A stretch of 64,000 nt of DNA, taken from NCBI GenBank assembly GCA_016872115.1, contig VHBC01000003.1, forward strand, positions 62,001 to 126,000, read 5' to 3'. The position numbers and the translations under genes were made by a program. Position 1 is the first letter of the stretch. The number at the start of each line of letters is the position of its first letter. Under the pieces are notes generated by a model. It saw only the letters and a program-made list of their open reading frames with translations, did not search any database and was not told where the DNA came from. Shown here in pieces: positions 16,542-26,446 of this stretch. Source of the stretch: Sphingomonadales bacterium (GTDB taxonomy: Bacteria > Bacteroidota > Bacteroidia > Flavobacteriales_D > Crocinitomicaceae).

Positions 16542-17705
16542 CTAAGAGTTTTGACGCAGAAGAAGTAACAAAATAATCAAGCCCCAACCACCACTAAAAA
16601 GTAAAGTAAGTAAAGAACCAGAACTCAACAAAAATAGAGGGAAAATTAGAAGACTATAGGCCAATTCAGGCTGGGTTTTCCTATGTATATTGTTTAAAAG
16701 CCAAAAGAAAATAGCCAACATCAAAGCGGATAGCGTCAGCCCCCACCAGCCGAAATTTGCGTAGCTGCGCATAAAATGTGCGGCATTGACACTTCCTCGA
16801 ATTCCTTGTTTTGCATATTCAGGATAAAAAAGCGGATAGAGTTCCAAATTGTAGTCTTTAGTTGGAAGACCTTGAAGCCGAGCATATGGGCCAAAATCTT
16901 GACCAAACAAAAAGGGTTTGTCTTTGGGGACGTGTTCAAACCAAAGTCCAAGTGTTTTTCCTGGTACGAGGAAAATTCGCTTTACTATTCCTTCGGATAC
17001 TTGACTCGTTTTCGACGTTTTTTTTTGTATTATTTTAAGGTCGTGTTCACCGCCATGAAGCTGCGGATTATTGGCATATACTGCCAAAATAAATAGCATA
17101 CCTATCGCAGCACTCAGGACAAGTGTTGCGATCCACTTTTTTGAAAGAATGAAATAAACCAGAACAGGAATGGTGGTCCAAAGCACCAAACTTTTTTGGA
17201 GCAGTGCCAGTCCGTAAAAGGACCCAAGTAGCAAACTGATTAAAAACCAAACGTCATTTTTTTTACTCAAAAAGAGCAAAGTTGCAGTAGGTAATATGGC
17301 TCGAACGGTCCAGGTGCTCGCATAACGCAGCCAACTAGGCAGGCCGGCTGAACTGTTTTTTCTGATTAAATTGGCTGCTGATAATTTGTTGGCTTGCCAA
17401 GCTTCAAAAAAGGGTATTTTACCTAGCCAAGTCAAATGAATCAGCACAATCACAAGTCCCAAACTGAACAATATCCATTCTAATTTAATGGTGTTCGAGC
17501 GCACTGAACCCTTCGTTATTTGAAATTCAGGCAGCAAGTTCGTGAGGCTGTAAAATAGAAAGAAAGGTACAAGAAACAGGAAGAAAAGTGCCGGTGCATA
17601 TTTTAAACCAGTACTTTGAATTAGTCCGATTTGCAATAATCCATAAACCAATAAATAACTTGAGAAGTAGGGATGTGCTCTCAAAAGTTGTATGAGTCCT
17701 TTCAT
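16542..17705 (-). CDS. O-antigen polymerase (Wzy-like) membrane protein
   Basis: A polytopic membrane protein of 387 residues with roughly ten to twelve hydrophobic spans. The protein has the layout of O-antigen polymerases: many spans, a large extracytoplasmic loop (residues ~205-310, including GQDFGPYARLQGLP), and the C-terminal segment AHFMRSYANFGWWGLTLSALML. Sequence conservation in this group is weak, so the call rests on topology and on its place between flippase and glycosyltransferase genes. I start at the ATG overlapping the flippase stop (ATGA, 17702-17705; MKGLIQLLRAHPYF), rejecting a 27-codon upstream extension. Confidence 0.78.
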   Translation of the reverse strand: MKGLIQLLRAHPYFSSYLLVYGLLQIGLIQSTGLKYAPALFFLFLVPFFLFYSLTNLLPEFQITKGSVRSNTIKLEWILFSLGLVIVLIHLTWLGKIPFFEAWQANKLSAANLIRKNSSAGLPSWLRYASTWTVRAILPTATLLFLSKKNDVWFLISLLLGSFYGLALLQKSLVLWTTIPVLVYFILSKKWIATLVLSAAIGMLFILAVYANNPQLHGGEHDLKIIQKKTSKTSQVSEGIVKRIFLVPGKTLGLWFEHVPKDKPFLFGQDFGPYARLQGLPTKDYNLELYPLFYPEYAKQGIRGSVNAAHFMRSYANFGWWGLTLSALMLAIFFWLLNNIHRKTQPELAYSLLIFPLFLLSSGSLLTLLFSGGWGLIILLLLLRQNS

Positions 17706-18976
17706 AAACGTGCTTTTTCGTAGCGTTGTACAATTTTGTAAATGAGCACATAATACAAAGCATAAGCTACAAAGTCGATGTAGCAATAACGCAGGGCAAA
17801 TTCAAAAATATCGCTCCCAGGGTTGATATAAAGGAAAGTTATAGCCCCAAAGTAAAGGATTTGCCACAATGCACTGAAACGCACTTCTTTGAGGGCAACA
17901 AGTGTCGAACTCATCGGCGATACAATAAATTTTATCGCCTGACCAAAAATCAATACCGCAGTAAGTTTTCCTGCGAGTGCCCATTGACTGCCAAAAATAA
18001 AAGAGAATAGGGGGCTTGCAAAAAGAAACAAAATGAGGGCAAGCGGTATGCTCATCCAAAATAAATTTTTACTTACTTTCCAAAAATCTGAGACAATACT
18101 TTGGTTATTTCGGATTTTTTCGGCCTGGTGCTGTAAATACACTTGTGATAGGGCTGTAGAAATGAGCGCCATTGGTAGTGATAGCACTAGCCGACTTAGG
18201 TCAAATTGACCAGTTTCCGCTTTACCAAAAGCAGCATGGACAATAAATACGGGAAGGGTGAGCGAGATGGTATTTAAAAAAGAAGGAAAAGCATGGTAAA
18301 TAGGAAATTGCCAATAAGTTCGCAACGTTTGCTTGAGCGCTTTCCAATTTTTTTGAACCTGAAATCCTTGTTGTTTGATTTGAATAAAAGCACCTATAAA
18401 ATTGATAAAATCCCCGATTAAACTTCCAAAAAGTAGTCCTTGATTGTAACGGAGCCAACCCGCAGCGCTCTGAACAACGGCCTCTGAGCCCCGACGATAA
18501 ACTTTATTTCGTGCTGCAGCCTTGTAGGCCTTTTTTCGAATTAAGTAAAAGTTAAAACATTGGTAACTACTTACAAAAAAAACACTGAGTGGAATTAAGA
18601 ATAAGTACTTGACTTCGCTCTTATTCAATTCAAAGTATTGTAATATGGTTGCTTCAAAAAAGAAAATAAACAACCAAACGACTATGGCAAATACCAAGCT
18701 GATCAATACCCCACCTTCAATGAGGTGCTGTGCATCTTGGTCTTTTTCTGGCAAAACAACAGCGCTTTCATATTTGAAATTAGCGAGTGCAACAAGCATT
18801 CCAACGGCCGTTACAAATAGTGCGGCTGTTCCGAATTCTTCGGGGGAATACATGCGTCGGAGTAGCGGCTGGAATAGGATGGGTATGAGTTGGGCTATAA
18901 TGGTTCCAACGATGAGCGTGGCGGAGTTGCGCAGCAATCCGGCTTTTGAAAAACGTTGGATCAGGCCTTTGATCAT
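17702..18976 (-). CDS. Oligosaccharide flippase family protein (Wzx-like, MATE/MVF superfamily)
   Basis: A polytopic inner-membrane protein of 424 residues, about twelve spans, that should flip undecaprenyl-linked oligosaccharide to the periplasmic face. The N-terminus is characteristic of the polysaccharide-synthesis transporter family: LLRNSATLIVGTIIAQLIPILFQPLLRRMYSPEEFG, then ANFKYESAVVLPEKDQDA. It is the first gene of the cluster, with a promoter-like TATCTTTG 16 nt upstream, and it is divergent from hbd. Its TGA overlaps the ATG of the polymerase gene. The transported oligosaccharide is not predictable. Confidence 0.9.
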   Translation of the reverse strand: MIKGLIQRFSKAGLLRNSATLIVGTIIAQLIPILFQPLLRRMYSPEEFGTAALFVTAVGMLVALANFKYESAVVLPEKDQDAQHLIEGGVLISLVFAIVVWLFIFFFEATILQYFELNKSEVKYLFLIPLSVFFVSSYQCFNFYLIRKKAYKAAARNKVYRRGSEAVVQSAAGWLRYNQGLLFGSLIGDFINFIGAFIQIKQQGFQVQKNWKALKQTLRTYWQFPIYHAFPSFLNTISLTLPVFIVHAAFGKAETGQFDLSRLVLSLPMALISTALSQVYLQHQAEKIRNNQSIVSDFWKVSKNLFWMSIPLALILFLFASPLFSFIFGSQWALAGKLTAVLIFGQAIKFIVSPMSSTLVALKEVRFSALWQILYFGAITFLYINPGSDIFEFALRYCYIDFVAYALYYVLIYKIVQRYEKARL

Positions 18977-18992
18977 ACCTTTGGTTTATTTA

Positions 18993-19000
18993 CAAAGATA
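18993..19000 (-). promoter_or_regulatory. -7 element (TATCTTTG) for the polysaccharide cluster
   Basis: Exact match to TAnnTTTG on the minus strand, ending 16 nt before the flippase ATG at 18976. No TTTG lies at the usual -33 distance. It sits back to back with the hbd promoter in the 97-nt divergent spacer. Confidence 0.45.
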
Positions 19001-19023
19001 ATCAAATCAAAATGCTTTCATTT

Positions 19024-19056
19024 TTTGGAGCGTCTTGGTAACTAGCGCTATATTTG
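19024..19056 (+). promoter_or_regulatory. Promoter of hbd (TTTG - 21 nt - TATATTTG)
   Basis: A TTTG at 19024-19027 and TATATTTG at 19049-19056 are separated by 21 nt, a full match to the Bacteroidota housekeeping promoter. The predicted start of transcription is near 19062, about 12 nt before the ATG at 19074. This supports the shorter start of hbd. Confidence 0.65.
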
Positions 19057-19073
19057 TGCAAACATTAATCGAT

Positions 19074-19964
19074 ATGAAAAACGTAGCAGTTATTGGCGCC
19101 GGCACAATGGGAAATGGCATTGCACATGTCTTTGCTCAATTTGGATACAATGTAAATCTAATTGATGTTTCTGACGCCGCACTCCAACGCTCTGTAGGAA
19201 CCATAACCAAAAACCTTGATCGTCAAGTTGCTAAGGGAAGCCTCACAGAAGCACAAAAAAGCCAAACCTTGGCCAATCTATCCACTTATTCCGATATGGC
19301 AGCTGGTGTAAAAGGGGTAGAATTAGTTGTTGAGGCCGCTACAGAAAACGTCGATTTAAAGCTCAAAATCTTCAAAGACCTCGATGCGCTTACAGCTCCT
19401 GAGGTGATCCTCGCTACCAACACGTCTTCCATTTCAATTACCAAAATAGCTGCGGTAACCAACCGTCCGGCGCAAGTCATTGGCATGCACTTCATGAACC
19501 CAGTTCCGGTCATGAAACTTGTCGAGATCATCCGTGGTTATTCTACTTCCGATGAAGTAACAAACCTTATTATGGAGACTTCGCGTAGTTTAGCGAAGGT
19601 GCCAGTTGAGGTAAACGATTATCCCGGTTTTGTGGCCAATCGCATCTTAATGCCCATGATCAATGAAGCCATCTATACGCTTTTTGAAGGTGTTGCTGGT
19701 GTAGAAGAGATAGACACCGTAATGAAACTCGGAATGGCGCACCCAATGGGCCCGCTTCAATTGGCAGATTTCATTGGTTTAGATGTTTGTTTGGCTATTT
19801 TAGAAGTATTACACGATGGATTTGGCAATCCAAAATATGCGCCTTGTCCTTTGTTGGTCAATATGGTTACTGCCGGTAAAAAAGGGGTGAAGTCAGGCGA
19901 AGGTTTTTACTCCTGGACCCATGGCACCAAAGACTTGGTAGTCGCTTCGAATTTCAAGAAGTAA
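19074..19964 (+). CDS. hbd: 3-hydroxybutyryl-CoA / 3-hydroxyacyl-CoA dehydrogenase
   Basis: NAD(P)-dependent interconversion of 3-hydroxyacyl-CoA and acetoacyl-CoA. The 296 residues are the single-domain-pair size of bacterial 3-hydroxybutyryl-CoA dehydrogenase, not the large fused beta-oxidation enzyme. Residues 2-25 are the Rossmann motif KNVAVIGAGTMGNGIA. The catalytic His region is VIGMHFMNPVPVMKLVEII, and the C-terminal domain begins DYPGFVANRILMPMINEA, ending in KKGVKSGEGFYSW. The start at 19074 is chosen because the Rossmann strand begins there and the promoter lies inside the longer alternative. The 3' end overlaps the convergent Nudix gene by 11 nt. Its role in fatty-acid breakdown or polymer metabolism is not resolved by neighbours. 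Confidence 0.94.
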   Translation: MKNVAVIGAGTMGNGIAHVFAQFGYNVNLIDVSDAALQRSVGTITKNLDRQVAKGSLTEAQKSQTLANLSTYSDMAAGVKGVELVVEAATENVDLKLKIFKDLDALTAPEVILATNTSSISITKIAAVTNRPAQVIGMHFMNPVPVMKLVEIIRGYSTSDEVTNLIMETSRSLAKVPVEVNDYPGFVANRILMPMINEAIYTLFEGVAGVEEIDTVMKLGMAHPMGPLQLADFIGLDVCLAILEVLHDGFGNPKYAPCPLLVNMVTAGKKGVKSGEGFYSWTHGTKDLVVASNFKK

Positions 19965-20400
19965 AAAGCAATTCTTTTTGCAATTTTTCGAGTGCAATTC
20001 GATCTAGCGGAAAAGTAAGATCGGAGAGGTCAAGGTCTTGAAGCGCAACCCAGCGTTGTTTTTCTTGTTCTTCAAAAAATGGAATTGCATATTGTCCGGG
20101 CCTAACCTGAACGTTGTTCTTTTCTATGGAGACTCGGTAGTAAAAAGCAACTAAATTGCTGTTGTCGAAGGCTGAGGCTTGATAAAAATCATTGAAATAA
20201 AATAAAGCGGCGCTTGTAATTTCGAGTTGAAGTTCCTCCTTTAATTCTCTGAATAAAGCGGCTTGAATTCCTTCATTTGCCTCGACACCGCCACCCGGAA
20301 ACTTACTGAAAAATTGACCAAAACGGAATTCATCCGAAATGAGAATTTCGTTAAATTCATTGGTAATCAGCGCATAAACTCTAAGATTAAAGCGCGTCAA
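19954..20400 (-). CDS. Nudix hydrolase, TTG start directly after the eno stop codon
   Basis: A 148-residue Nudix-fold pyrophosphohydrolase; the substrate is unknown. The Nudix box runs from G37 to about L59: G-x5-E43-x7-R51-E52-L53-K54-E55-E56, canonical except that the final Gly is Gln58. The first strand (RVYALITNEF) begins at residue 7, so the start must lie near the 5' end of the frame. The only available start codon is TTG at 20400, immediately after and in frame with the eno TAA. No ATG or GTG occurs before the Nudix box. Translation by re-initiation is therefore likely. The 3' end overlaps hbd by 11 nt. In related Flavobacteriales I recall gltA commonly following eno; a Nudix gene takes that place here. 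Confidence 0.85.
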   Translation of the reverse strand: MTRFNLRVYALITNEFNEILISDEFRFGQFFSKFPGGGVEANEGIQAALFRELKEELQLEITSAALFYFNDFYQASAFDNSNLVAFYYRVSIEKNNVQVRPGQYAIPFFEEQEKQRWVALQDLDLSDLTFPLDRIALEKLQKELLFTS

Positions 20401-22790
<2,390 letters not shown>

Positions 22791-22804
22791 TTATTAATTT
22801 TCTC

Positions 22805-22812
22805 CAAAATTA
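22805..22812 (-). promoter_or_regulatory. -7 element (TAATTTTG) for carA
   Basis: Exact TAnnTTTG on the minus strand, 14 nt before the carA ATG. No TTTG at the -33 distance. It is directly downstream of one arm of an 11-bp inverted repeat whose other arm lies in the rplQ terminator. Confidence 0.42.
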
Positions 22813-22867
22813 CGGACTTTAGTAAAATCGACGTGCTATAAAATCAAAAAAGGCGAACTAAAGTCCG
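22813..22867. repeat. 11-bp inverted repeat linking the rplQ terminator and the carA promoter
   Basis: CGGACTTTAGT at 22813-22823 is the exact reverse complement of ACTAAAGTCCG at 22857-22867. The second arm occupies the loop and right side of the terminator hairpin at 22846-22875, so the two structures are mutually exclusive. The first arm abuts the carA -7 element. Confidence 0.6.
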
Positions 22868-22875
22868 CCTTTTTT
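22846..22875 (-). terminator. Intrinsic terminator after rplQ
   Basis: A 10-bp stem AAAAAAGGCG/CGCCTTTTTT extended by ACT/AGT across one mismatch. The left-hand A run becomes the U tract for the minus-strand transcript. It lies 18 nt beyond the rplQ stop and closes the 17-kb ribosomal operon. The symmetrical A and T runs could let it work in both directions. Confidence 0.85.
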
Positions 22876-22893
22876 ATCAACAAATTGTTGGTT

Positions 22894-23604
22894 TTATTCT
22901 TCTGTTTTCTCTTCTTCAGCTGCTGGAGCTTCAGGTGTTTCTTCAGTAGCATCAGCTTCAGGAGCTTCTTCCACAACCTCAGCTGCAGGAGCTTCTTCCA
23001 CAACCTCAGCTGCAGGAGCTTCTTCCACAACCTCAGCTGCAGGAGCTTCTTCCACAATCTCAGCTGCAGGAGCTTCTTCCACAACCTCAGCTGCAGGCGT
23101 TTCTTCCACAACTTCAGCTACAGGCGTTTCTTCGACAACTTCAGCTGTTGATTCTTCAACTGCTACTGCAGTAGCAGCTGCCTCGGTGGTCTTACCACCA
23201 CGGCGCGAACGACGTGTAGTTTTCTTAGCAGTGTTGTTGTATAGTTCATTGAAATCAACAAGCTCGATCATACACATTTCGGCGTTATCACCTAGACGGT
23301 AACCAGTGCGAATGATACGTGTGTAACCGCCATCGCGTGTAGCGATTTTAGGTGCAACTTCTCTGAATAATTCAGTGACTGCCTCTTTACTTTGTAAGTA
23401 AGAGAAAACAACACGACGTGAATGTGTAGAGTCTGTTTTTGATTTAGTGAGCAAAGGCTCGATAAAACCGCGCAATGTTTTTGCTTTTGCAATTGTGGTA
23501 GTGATGCGCTTGTGTTCGATCAAAGAACAAGCCATATTGGAAAGCATTGCTTTGCGGTGGCCAGTCTTTCTTCCTAAGTGATTTACTTTATTTCCGTGTC
23601 TCAT
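22894..23604 (-). CDS. rplQ: 50S ribosomal protein L17 (bL17) with long acidic repeat tail
   Basis: Large-subunit protein near the exit tunnel. Residues 1-~125 are a complete bL17 ([57 protein letters not shown]). Bacterial bL17 usually stops near there, but this one continues to residue 236. The extension has a short basic linker ([12 protein letters not shown]) and then about 95 residues dominated by Glu, Ala, Val and Pro, built from nine-residue units like EEAPAAEVV. It is the last gene of the ribosomal operon, 11 nt after rpoA, and is followed by a terminator. Acidic bL17 extensions occur in other Bacteroidota, but the function of the tail is unknown. Confidence 0.97.
   Translation of the reverse strand: MRHGNKVNHLGRKTGHRKAMLSNMACSLIEHKRITTTIAKAKTLRGFIEPLLTKSKTDSTHSRRVVFSYLQSKEAVTELFREVAPKIATRDGGYTRIIRTGYRLGDNAEMCMIELVDFNELYNNTAKKTTRRSRRGGKTTEAAATAVAVEESTAEVVEETPVAEVVEETPAAEVVEEAPAAEIVEEAPAAEVVEEAPAAEVVEEAPAAEVVEEAPEADATEETPEAPAAEEEKTEE
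22961..23149. repeat. Seven tandem 27-bp repeats inside rplQ
   Basis: Seven head-to-tail 27-bp units fill 22961-23149 exactly. Units 1, 2, 3 and 5 (from low coordinate) are identical, unit 4 differs at one base, and units 6 and 7 differ at several. Being a multiple of three, copy-number change keeps the frame. The near identity points to recent slippage or unequal exchange. Confidence 0.95.
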
Positions 23605-23615
23605 GACTTAAAATC

Positions 23616-24608
23616 TTAATCTCTGTCTAATTTATATTTTGCGACATTCATTCCGAAAGTCAAGCCTTTGCTGTCGACGAGGTCTTCGAGCTCAGTGAGT
23701 GACTTTTTACCAAAGTTTCTGAATTTCAATAAGTCAGACTTGGCATAAGAAACGAGGTCTCCGAGGGTTTCTACATCTGCTGCTTTCAAACAGTTAAGGG
23801 CACGAACGGAAAGATCCATGTCTACTAATTTGGTTTTAAGCAATTGACGCATGTGCAATGAAGTTTCGTCAAATTCTTCGGTCTCCGCTTTGATTTCACT
23901 GTCGAGTGTAATACGCTCGTCAGAGAACAACATAAAGTGGTGAATCAAAATTTTAGCTGCTTCTTTCAATGCTTCTTTCGGATGAATAGAACCGTCGGAT
24001 TTGATGTTGAAAACCAATTTTTCGTAGTCGGTTTTTTGCTCGACACGATAGTTTTCTACATTGAACTGTACGTTTACGATTGGTGTAAAAATAGAGTCAA
24101 TGAAAATAGTACCGAACGGTGCGTTTGCAGATTTGTTCTCTTCTGCAGGCACATAACCACGACCCTTGACAATGGTAAGCTCCATCTCAAATTTGACGGA
24201 AGACTCCATGTTACAGATCACTAGATCAGGGTTTAGAACTTGGAAGGCGCTCGTGAATTTACCGAGGTCTCCAGCGGTTAATTGTTGTTGACCACTCACT
24301 GAAACAATAACTGTTTCTGAGTCTGTACCTTCAATCTGACGTTTAAAGCGCACTTGCTTGAGGTTCAAAACAATTTCAGTAACATCTTCTACTACGCCTT
24401 TGAGTGTAGTAAATTCATGGTCTGCACCTTGAATTTTGATTGACGAAATTGCAAATCCTTCTAAGGAAGAAAGCAAAATTCGACGGAGTGAGTTACCAAT
24501 GGTAATTCCGTAGCCCGGTTCTAGCGGACGAAACTCAAATTCTCCATTGAAATCATCGGAGTTGAGCATGATAACCTTGTCAGGTTTTTGAAAATCCAAT
24601 ATTGCCAT
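23616..24608 (-). CDS. rpoA: DNA-directed RNA polymerase subunit alpha
   Basis: Scaffold subunit of RNA polymerase, 330 residues. The N-terminal dimerisation domain shows [30 protein letters not shown] and [13 protein letters not shown]. After a linker (residues ~235-250) comes the C-terminal DNA- and activator-binding domain ([46 protein letters not shown]). The order rpsM-rpsK-rpsD-rpoA-rplQ is the standard alpha block. It follows rpsD by 16 nt and precedes rplQ by 11 nt. Confidence 0.98.
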   Translation of the reverse strand: MAILDFQKPDKVIMLNSDDFNGEFEFRPLEPGYGITIGNSLRRILLSSLEGFAISSIKIQGADHEFTTLKGVVEDVTEIVLNLKQVRFKRQIEGTDSETVIVSVSGQQQLTAGDLGKFTSAFQVLNPDLVICNMESSVKFEMELTIVKGRGYVPAEENKSANAPFGTIFIDSIFTPIVNVQFNVENYRVEQKTDYEKLVFNIKSDGSIHPKEALKEAAKILIHHFMLFSDERITLDSEIKAETEEFDETSLHMRQLLKTKLVDMDLSVRALNCLKAADVETLGDLVSYAKSDLLKFRNFGKKSLTELEDLVDSKGLTFGMNVAKYKLDRD

Positions 24609-24624
24609 TTTCTATCGCTTAGGG

Positions 24625-25233
24625 TTATTTAGAATACAATTCGACGATCAATTGCTCGCGAATATTTTCTGGAATCATTTCTCTTGCAGGTAGGTTCAAT
24701 AACTTACCGCTCATGCTTGATGAATCCCAATCAAGCCAATCAAAAGTTTTATTGCGAGCGGTTAGTGAACCAGAAATTGCTTCTAAAGACTTTGACTTCT
24801 CGCGAACGCCAATAACGTCGCCAATGCGCAAAGTATATGAAGGAATATTGACTACTTCACCGTTCACAGTGATGTGTTTATGAGAAACCAACTGACGAGC
24901 AGCACGACGTGAAGCAGCAATACCCAAACGGAAAACTGTGTTGTCGAGACGAGTCTCGCATAATTGCAATAAGTTTTCACCGGTAATGCCTTTCATGCGC
25001 GAAGCTTTTTCGAACATGTTAGCGAATTGACGCTCTAGAATTCCGTAGGTATATTTTGCTTTTTGCTTTTCACCTAACTGGATAGCGTATTCTGACTGTT
25101 TGCCACCTCTTCTTTTAGATGGACCGTGTTGTCCTGGACCGTAGTTTCTTCTGTCCAAGGCTTTGTCTGGACCAAAAATGGGATCGCGAAAGCGACGTGC
25201 AATTTTGGATTTAGGACCTCTGTATCTTGCCAT
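24625..25233 (-). CDS. rpsD: 30S ribosomal protein S4 (uS4)
   Basis: Primary 16S rRNA-binding protein that nucleates small-subunit assembly and, in E. coli, represses the alpha operon. The 202 residues include [15 protein letters not shown], an N-terminal region without the zinc cysteines of the C+ type, and the S4 RNA-binding fold ([41 protein letters not shown]). It is separated from rpsK by 75 nt, by far the widest spacer in the operon. The spacer can fold into a nested hairpin and could be an S4 control site. It precedes rpoA by 16 nt. Confidence 0.98.
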   Translation of the reverse strand: MARYRGPKSKIARRFRDPIFGPDKALDRRNYGPGQHGPSKRRGGKQSEYAIQLGEKQKAKYTYGILERQFANMFEKASRMKGITGENLLQLCETRLDNTVFRLGIAASRRAARQLVSHKHITVNGEVVNIPSYTLRIGDVIGVREKSKSLEAISGSLTARNKTFDWLDWDSSSMSGKLLNLPAREMIPENIREQLIVELYSK

Positions 25234-25250
25234 TATAAATTAAATTGTAT

Positions 25251-25292
25251 GGGCGTCATGAATTAAGGCATTCCTTCGATGACACTAAGCCC
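25251..25292 (-). promoter_or_regulatory. Candidate structured RNA element in the rpsK-rpsD spacer
   Basis: Read on the minus strand, the spacer contains three nested complementary pairs: GGGC with GCCC (25289-25292/25251-25254), GTCAT with ATGAC (25279-25283/25255-25259), and AAGG with CCTT around a four-base loop (25273-25276/25265-25268). There is a five-base bulge on one side and a small internal loop. All other spacers in the operon are 23 nt or less. A role as an S4-type autoregulatory or processing site is inference. Confidence 0.5.
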
Positions 25293-25308
25293 ACGGGTTA
25301 AAAAAATA

Positions 25309-25695
25309 CTAAACTCTTCTTCGTTTTGGTGGACGACAACCGTTGTGTGGCATTGGTGTCACGTCAATGATTTCTGTAACTTCAATGCCTGAATTGTGAA
25401 GTGCTCTGATAGCAGACTCACGTCCGGCACCAGGGCCTTTTACAAAAACACGCACTCTACGTAGTCCGAAGTCATGAGCTTCTTTTGATGCATCTTCTGC
25501 TGCAACCTGTGCGGCATAAGGTGTGTTCTTTTTAGAACCTTTGAAGCCCATCTTGCCCGCAGATGACCATGAGATCACTTGCCCAGCATTGTTCGTTAAA
25601 GAAATGATGATGTTGTTGAAACTCGCTTGGATATGCGCTTCTCCGGCAGCATCAACTTTAACGTTCTTCTTCTTTTTTTGATTTGCTTTTGCCAT
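25309..25695 (-). CDS. rpsK: 30S ribosomal protein S11 (uS11)
   Basis: Platform protein of the small subunit, near the E site and the Shine-Dalgarno duplex region. The 128 residues include a lysine-rich start ([13 protein letters not shown]), [47 protein letters not shown] and the C-terminal [17 protein letters not shown]. Standard length. It lies 19 nt after rpsM. The 75-nt structured spacer separates it from rpsD. Confidence 0.98.
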   Translation of the reverse strand: MAKANQKKKKNVKVDAAGEAHIQASFNNIIISLTNNAGQVISWSSAGKMGFKGSKKNTPYAAQVAAEDASKEAHDFGLRRVRVFVKGPGAGRESAIRALHNSGIEVTEIIDVTPMPHNGCRPPKRRRV

Positions 25696-25714
25696 TGTTA
25701 TGGGTAACTAGTTA

Positions 25715-26089
25715 TTATTTAGTTGCTTTTTTCTTGTTTGCAACAGTCTTACGTTTTCCTTTACGTGTACGAGAGTTGTTTTTGGTTCTTTGACCACGAA
25801 GTGGCAAGCCCAAACGGTGACGAATACCACGCTGGCAACCGATGTCCATAAGGCGCTTGATGTTCAATTGAACTTCTGAACGCAATTGTCCTTCGGTCTT
25901 GATCTCGTTAACAGTGTTACGGATAGCTGCTAGTTGGTCATCATTCCAATCTTGTACCTTGATGTTTTCATCAATAGAATTGGTATTCAGAATCATTTTA
26001 GCTGTACTTCTTCCGATTCCGTAGATATAAGTCAAGCCAATGACTCCTCTTTTGTTTTTTGGTAAATCTATACCTGCAATACGTGCCAT
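25715..26089 (-). CDS. rpsM: 30S ribosomal protein S13 (uS13)
   Basis: Head protein of the small subunit that contacts the P-site tRNA and the large subunit through bridge B1. The 124 residues include [26 protein letters not shown], the helix-two-turn-helix region, and the basic tail [26 protein letters not shown]. It follows the short rpmJ gene by 10 nt, giving the infA-rpmJ-rpsM order. Confidence 0.98.
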   Translation of the reverse strand: MARIAGIDLPKNKRGVIGLTYIYGIGRSTAKMILNTNSIDENIKVQDWNDDQLAAIRNTVNEIKTEGQLRSEVQLNIKRLMDIGCQRGIRHRLGLPLRGQRTKNNSRTRKGKRKTVANKKKATK

Positions 26090-26099
26090 ATACTTATAA

Positions 26100-26216
26100 T
26101 TATCCTTGACGTTGTTTTAATTTCGGATTTTTCTTGTTGATCACGTAAACTTTTCCTTTACGCTTTACAATCTTGCAATCTGCAGTTCTCTTTTTAACTG
26201 ATGCTCTGACTTTCAT
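26100..26216 (-). CDS. rpmJ: 50S ribosomal protein L36 (bL36)
   Basis: A 38-residue large-subunit protein translated from 26216: [20 protein letters not shown], continuing [18 protein letters not shown]. This is full length for bL36. C14 is present but the other zinc ligands (CxxC...C...H) are not, so it is the zinc-free type found in many Bacteroidota. It sits 8 nt after infA and 10 nt before rpsM, its standard position. Confidence 0.96.
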   Translation of the reverse strand: MKVRASVKKRTADCKIVKRKGKVYVINKKNPKLKQRQG

Positions 26217-26224
26217 AATTCTAG

Positions 26225-26443
26225 TTATTTGTATCTAAAAGATATTCTACCTTTTGTTAAATCATAAGGAGACATTTCTACTTTAACGCGGTCTCCAGGG
26301 AGTATTTTTATGTAAAACATGCGCATTTTGCCTGAAATGTGGGCAGTAATGACATGTCCGTTTTCGAGTTCAACTCTAAACATTGCATTTGGCAATGCTT
26401 CGAGGATGGTACCATCTTGTTCTATGGATGTTTGCTTAGCCAT
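26225..26443 (-). CDS. infA: Translation initiation factor IF-1
   Basis: Single OB-fold protein of 72 residues that binds the ribosomal A site during initiation with IF-2 and IF-3. It reads [40 protein letters not shown] and [19 protein letters not shown], all diagnostic. It follows secY by 3 nt with no methionine aminopeptidase (map) gene between, an order seen in Flavobacteriia, whereas Bacteroides usually carries map there. Confidence 0.98.
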   Translation of the reverse strand: MAKQTSIEQDGTILEALPNAMFRVELENGHVITAHISGKMRMFYIKILPGDRVKVEMSPYDLTKGRISFRYK

Positions 26444-26446
26444 AAA

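Noticed and set aside
22961..23149. Regular 27-bp repeats that could suggest a CRISPR array
   Set aside because: The units are contiguous with no spacers and are in frame within rplQ.
22885..23151. Open frame on the plus strand with Ser/Cys/Phe-rich repeats opposite rplQ
   Set aside because: It is the shadow of the 27-bp repeats that encode the L17 tail; the repeat phase keeps the antisense frame open without selection.
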